From NCBI RefSeq assembly GCF_039541955.1, contig NZ_BAABHF010000048.1:62001-126000 (forward strand): a stretch of 64,000 nucleotides of DNA. Direction: 5' to 3'. The notes below the pieces were generated by a model that worked only from the letters and a program-made list of their open reading frames with translations, searched no databases and was not told where the DNA came from. Shown here piece by piece: positions 60,247 through 64,000 of this stretch. Position 1 is the stretch's first letter. Each line of letters begins with the position of its first letter. This stretch comes from Actinoallomurus oryzae (GTDB lineage: Bacteria; Actinomycetota; Actinomycetes; Streptosporangiales; Streptosporangiaceae). The position numbers were made by a program, and so were the translations under genes.

Positions 60247-61599
60247 GTGAGTGTCACCGAGATGTCGTCACACGAGAGCGAGTTCGAGCGCACGCCGCCT
60301 CACGACATGGCGGCCGAGCAGTGCGTGCTCGGCAGCATGCTGCTGTCCCAGACCGCCGTCGCCGAGGTCATCGAGCTGGTCCAGACCCGTGACTTCTACC
60401 GTCCCGCCCACCAGACCATCTACGACCGCATCCTCGACCTGTACGGCCGCGGCGACCCGGTCGACGCGATCACCATCAAGGACGAGCTGCTCAAGCGCGG
60501 CGAGCTGAGCCGCATCGGCGACGCGCCCTACCTCCACACCCTCGTCGCGTCGGTGCCCACGGCGGCCAACGCCGGCTACTACGCCAAGATCGTCCAGGAG
60601 AAGGCCGTCCTGCGGCGGCTGGTCGAGGTCGGCACGCGCATCGCGCAGCTCGGCTACAGCACCGACGGCGCCGACGCCGACGACCTGCTCGACCGCGCGC
60701 AGGCCGAGGTGTACGCCATCGCCGACAAGCGCTCCGGCGAGGACTACGCGCCGCTGAGCGACATCATGCCGGGCGCCCTGGACGAGATCGAGGCCATCGG
60801 CAGCCGCGGCGGCCAGATGGTCGGCGTCCCGACGGGCTTCACCGACCTCGACGCACTGACCAACGGCCTCCACCCCGGCCAAATGGTCATCATCGCCGCC
60901 CGCCCGGCCATCGGGAAATCGACCCTGGCACTGGACCTCGCGCGGGCTGCGGCGATCAAGCACCAATTGGCGACTGTGGTCTTCTCGCTCGAAATGGGAC
61001 GCAACGAGATCACCATGCGTCTGTTGTCCGCCGAGGCCAGGGTCGCGCTGCACGCGATGCGTTCGGGCTCGATGAACGACGAGGACTGGACCCGCCTGGC
61101 GCGCCGCATGAGCGAGGTCGCCGAGGCGCCGCTGTTCATCGACGACTCGCCGAACATGTCGATGATGGAGATCCGCGCCAAGTGCCGGCGCCTCAAACAG
61201 CAGCACGACCTGCGCCTGGTCATCATCGACTACCTGCAACTCATGCAGTCGGGCAAGCGCGTCGAAAGCCGCCAGGTCGAGGTGTCGGAGTTCTCCCGGT
61301 CACTGAAGCTCCTCGCGAAGGAGCTGGAAGTACCGGTCATCGCGCTGTCCCAGCTCAACCGAGGTCCTGAGCAGAGAACGGACAAGAAGCCGATGGTGTC
61401 CGATCTGCGTGAATCGGGATCGATTGAACAAGATGCCGACGTCGTGATCCTGCTTCACCGCGAGGACGCGTACGAGAAGGAGTCACCGCGCGCCGGTGAG
61501 GCCGACCTGATCGTGGCCAAGCACCGTAACGGCCCGACCGCGACCGTCACCGTCGCCTTCCAGGGGCACTACAGCCGCTTCGTGGACATGGCCCACTGA
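60247..61599 (+). CDS. dnaB: Replicative DNA helicase DnaB
   Basis: 450-residue hexameric 5'-3' helicase. The N-terminal domain starts PPHDMAAEQCVLGSMLLS; the RecA-like domain has ARPAIGKST (Walker A, GKST 223-226), FSLEMGRNEITMRLL, VIIDYLQLM (Walker B) and DLRESGSIEQDADVV. No intein interrupts it, unlike the mycobacterial gene. GTG 60247 is the likely start after GGGGGG; GTG 60241 is also possible. The DciA loader is encoded at 1564-2088. Confidence 0.97.
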   Translation: MSVTEMSSHESEFERTPPHDMAAEQCVLGSMLLSQTAVAEVIELVQTRDFYRPAHQTIYDRILDLYGRGDPVDAITIKDELLKRGELSRIGDAPYLHTLVASVPTAANAGYYAKIVQEKAVLRRLVEVGTRIAQLGYSTDGADADDLLDRAQAEVYAIADKRSGEDYAPLSDIMPGALDEIEAIGSRGGQMVGVPTGFTDLDALTNGLHPGQMVIIAARPAIGKSTLALDLARAAAIKHQLATVVFSLEMGRNEITMRLLSAEARVALHAMRSGSMNDEDWTRLARRMSEVAEAPLFIDDSPNMSMMEIRAKCRRLKQQHDLRLVIIDYLQLMQSGKRVESRQVEVSEFSRSLKLLAKELEVPVIALSQLNRGPEQRTDKKPMVSDLRESGSIEQDADVVILLHREDAYEKESPRAGEADLIVAKHRNGPTATVTVAFQGHYSRFVDMAH

Positions 61600-61626
61600 C
61601 CGTCCACTCGGACGCAGGGTCCGCGT

Positions 61627-61688
61627 TTCGTGAGCACCGGCGGCCGATCACGAGCACTGTCCGAGCAAATCCGGTGATCATGAGCAAT
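61627..61688. repeat. Short direct repeats, possible insertion-sequence end
   Basis: Three near-identical short units lie at about 25-30 bp intervals: TTCGTGAGCAC (61627), GATCACGAGCACT (61646) and GATCATGAGCAAT (61676). Repeated TGAGCA-type subterminal units are a feature I associate with IS21-like ends in actinobacteria. No transposase frame remains; the following 140 bp resemble broken coding sequence. Weak call. Confidence 0.35.
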
Positions 61689-61832
61689 TCTGCGACGACG
61701 GGCGGGCACGTGGTCTAGGAGGGCCGTCTGGAGCCGGCCCGGTTGCTGCCGGCCGATTTCGATCCGGCGGTTCGGGCGATCTTCGCTCAGCTCGCACGAG
61801 AACCGAGTTCCCGCTCGTTGTCGAGATCGCCG

Positions 61833-62309
61833 CTACGCCGGCGCGCCGTGCCGCCGCCACATGGTGCGGAGGGTGTCGACCTTGTCGTCGAAGTCCGGAT
61901 CGTTGGCGAGCCACAATCCGGAGTAGGGGGCGTGCAGGCGGCGTACGCCCCCCGCGCGCAGCTTCAAGGCCACGCGTTCGGTGTTTCGCTTGCGTATCGT
62001 CTGGATCTCGGCGATGTCCGCCCAGGGGACGAGGCTCCGCGGCCGGCGGTGGTTCACCCTGATCCCGGAACGGTCGGCCGCCGTGCGGGCGACCCACAAG
62101 GGGGCGGTGAGCAGGGTTGCCACCGACACGACGAGCAGAACGCCGAGGTCGATCGCGGCGTCGCCCGTCAGTATGCCGCGCGCCGCCGCCAAACCCGCGA
62201 CCCCGGCCCACATGACGATGACCAGAGGAATTGCCCACAGTTGCTGGCCGCGGAGCTGTCGCCGCGTCGCCCCGAAGGTCACCAAGCCGGCGCTCTGCCC
62301 TGTCTTCAT
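61833..62309 (-). CDS. PH-domain membrane protein
   Basis: 158-residue protein with two hydrophobic helices (LWAIPLVIVMWAGVAGLAAA and IDLGVLLVVSVATLLTAPLWVA), then a bacterial PH-like segment SGIRVNHRRPRSLVPWADIAEIQTIRKRN. Many actinobacteria have such two-helix PH proteins of unknown role. The ATG at 62309 has only a weak GGGG ribosome site. Divergent from the next gene. Confidence 0.75.
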   Translation of the reverse strand: MKTGQSAGLVTFGATRRQLRGQQLWAIPLVIVMWAGVAGLAAARGILTGDAAIDLGVLLVVSVATLLTAPLWVARTAADRSGIRVNHRRPRSLVPWADIAEIQTIRKRNTERVALKLRAGGVRRLHAPYSGLWLANDPDFDDKVDTLRTMWRRHGAPA

Positions 62310-62424
62310 CGCCCCGTCCCGCTCTCCACGAAATCGCGACAAAAGGCCATTGCGCCAAAATATGGGAAACGTGCGGCGCGAGGCGGCGGTTGCCGGAAGC
62401 GAATAGGGGGACGACTCACCGCCA

Positions 62425-63297
62425 ATGCGCGACGATCGGACAGTGCACACGAATGCCGGCCCGGACGGTCCGTACTTGTCCGACAGCCGCGAGTGGGAGC
62501 TCCCTTCCAGCATGCGGGCGACCGGAGACGGACTGCGCACGGCCGACCTGGGCAGCCGGCTGCTGCTCGGCTGGACGCTCGGTGAGCCGCTGCGACCGCC
62601 CGCCCTGCGCAGAGCGGCCCGGGCGTACGTGACGCTGGCGGTCGTCGCCGCGGCGGTGAGTCTGGCGGGCAGCGCCGCGGCCGTTCCGGCGGAGCTGATG
62701 GCCGACGCCGGGTACGTGTTCCGGGCCGTGGCCTTCGGCGCGATCCCGGTGGCGGCCGTACTGGGGTGGACGGGGGCCTGGGTGGCGCGGGTGGCCCGGC
62801 GCGTCGACCCCGCGACGCCGACGGCCCGTGCCCTCGGCCGGCAGGTGGTCCGACCGGGCGCCGTCGACCTGGGCGAGGCGGGCGTCCGGTTTCCCCGGGC
62901 CCTGCCGATGTCGCTGCTGGGCTCGACGGCCGGGGCGTTCTTCCTGTCGGTCGCGCTCGGCACCCTCCGCTTCGACCACAATGACGCGGTCACCGAGGGA
63001 CTGCTGGTCTGGTGTGGTCTGTCGGCCGTCCCGCTGATCGCCGGGGTCGTCTGGTGGCCGCTGCTGCGCGCGGCGATGTCCGGCGGCCTCGCTCCTCGTA
63101 CGGTCGCCAGGGTCGGCTGGATCTACGTCATGACCGGCGTACTGAGCGCGCTGGTCAGCGGCGGGGCCGTGTTCGCGGCGGGTGCAGGAGCCGCCAACCT
63201 CGGGCCCGCCCTGTTCGGAGTCGTCCTCGTGGGAGCGTTGCTCGTGTGGCGGGGGCGCGTATGGCTGACGTTCGCCCGCTCCCTCGGCGACGCCTGA
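62425..63297 (+). CDS. Hypothetical multi-pass membrane protein
   Basis: 290 residues with about six hydrophobic helices, for example YVTLAVVAAAVSLAGSAAAV, AVAFGAIPVAAVLGWTGAWV and ALPMSLLGSTAGAFFLSVAL. I do not recognise the family. The N-terminal 50 residues are polar. The gene is divergent from the PH-domain protein and converges with the sugar kinase. Confidence 0.7.
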   Translation: MRDDRTVHTNAGPDGPYLSDSREWELPSSMRATGDGLRTADLGSRLLLGWTLGEPLRPPALRRAARAYVTLAVVAAAVSLAGSAAAVPAELMADAGYVFRAVAFGAIPVAAVLGWTGAWVARVARRVDPATPTARALGRQVVRPGAVDLGEAGVRFPRALPMSLLGSTAGAFFLSVALGTLRFDHNDAVTEGLLVWCGLSAVPLIAGVVWWPLLRAAMSGGLAPRTVARVGWIYVMTGVLSALVSGGAVFAAGAGAANLGPALFGVVLVGALLVWRGRVWLTFARSLGDA

Positions 63298-63320
63298 TCT
63301 CACCCCTCCTGCGAGATCAG
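63294..63320. terminator. Possible bidirectional terminator hairpin
   Basis: CTGATCTC (63294-63301) and GAGATCAG (63313-63320) form an 8-bp stem around an 11-nt loop, including the stop codon of the membrane-protein gene. No U tract in either direction; weak call. Confidence 0.45.
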
Positions 63321-63392
63321 TGCGGCATGCCCCGCCGGCAACGGCCGTCTTGAGGGGCATGGTGGTGGCTTTCTGATGAGGGCGGGGGCGTG

Positions 63393-64000
63393 TCATCGAG
63401 TGACGTCGTCCACTGCGGCGAAGGAGTCGAGTTCGTGGCGGAACGGCAGGCCCTCACAGTCTCCCGGGACCGTGACGGCATAGGCGCCGGCGCGTGTCGC
63501 GGTGGTGAGGCGCGTTTCGGCGTCGCTGCCGGCGAGTCGTTCGACGAGGTAGCCCGCCACGAACGCGTCGCCGGCGCCCACCGGGTCCACCGTCTCCACC
63601 GGGACCGCGGCTCGCACGTACTCGTGGTCGTCGTGACGGCGGCGCAGCCTCGCGGGCCGTCCTTGACGATCGCCTCCTGCGCGCCGAGCGCGGCCAGGGC
63701 ACGGGCGAGCGCCAACGGCTCCTGATCCTGTACGGAGTCGTCTTCGGTTCCGAGGACGAGCGCGGTCTCGTCGGGACCGGCGAAGACGATATCGGCCTGC
63801 GCGACCAGCTCGCGAAGCACCGGAACCGCTTCCTGGGCAGGCCAGAGCTTGCTGCGGTAGTTGACGTCCACGGAAACGGTCGCGCCGGCCGCCCGCGCGG
63901 TGCGTACGGCCCACAACGTCGTCGCCCGCGCCGTATCGCTCAGCGCCGGCGTGATACCGGTGACGTGGAGGACCGCCGCCTGACGGATCAGGTCCTCGCC
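63393..64000 (-). pseudogene. PfkB-family sugar kinase (2-keto-3-deoxygluconate kinase-like), frameshifted and cut at the window edge
   Basis: The upstream part shows the KdgK-like block ATVSVDVNYRSKLWPAQEAV and VFAGPDETALVLG. After IVKDGPRGCAAV the reading frame changes: the continuation HEYVRAAVPVETVDPVGAGDAFVAGYL, with the PfkB catalytic GAGD motif, lies in the -1 frame. One missing base near 63635 restores a continuous kinase. Either a real inactivating deletion or a sequencing error; the protein starts outside the window. Confidence 0.82.

Noticed and set aside
60247..61599. Intein in dnaB
   Set aside because: The helicase motifs are continuous and length is normal.

Overview
The window is a high-GC actinobacterial chromosome segment spanning the replication origin. 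Gene order (gyrB, dciA, recF, gnd, dnaN, oriC, dnaA, rpmH, rnpA, yidD, yidC, jag, rsmG, parA, parB) and Shine-Dalgarno-poor starts with TANNNT boxes 6-8 nt upstream are typical of filamentous Actinomycetota. A Streptosporangiales/Thermomonosporaceae-like host fits best, but that placement is inference from synteny, not from a marker gene.

Layout. 1-13949 is the replication, ribosome/membrane-insertion and segregation core. 13950-17655 is a 3.7-kb gene desert holding four perfect parS sites (a fifth lies inside parA) and at least one decayed gene (pdxA-like). 17656-27788 is the conserved trxA/trxB, sigM/anti-sigma, pseudokinase, murJ, DUF6049, Nudix block on the minus strand. 28009-30723 holds cca and bioA on the plus strand. 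30781-38262 holds an MFS exporter and a five-gene peptide ABC transporter. 38972-50323 is a second conserved block resembling mycobacterial Rv0046c-Rv0056: ino1, padR, DUF5318, class A PBP, two membrane glycosyltransferases, then rpsF, ssb, rpsR, rplI, with a barstar homologue and nfo inserted. 50378-59932 is accessory: PGRP amidase, two GNATs, three TetR regulators each facing a target gene, an SOS-box mini-gene, a flavin monooxygenase and a MATE pump. dnaB follows at 60247, then hypothetical membrane proteins and a frameshifted, edge-truncated PfkB sugar kinase.

How it works together. DnaA (5976-7721) should act on oriC (5481-5975) and on further box clusters at its own promoter, at 51.2 kb and in front of dnaB at 60.0 kb. 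DciA would load DnaB. DnaN and RecF are co-oriented with gyrB. ParA and ParB act on the parS cluster. The most unusual non-coding content is the parS desert with a 48-bp perfect palindrome centred on one parS, the DnaA-box array ahead of dnaB, an 86-bp tandem repeat that starts in the ino1 stop codon, and very regular operator dyads for PadR and two TetR regulators. I found no CRISPR array, prophage, intact insertion sequence, tRNA or rRNA gene.
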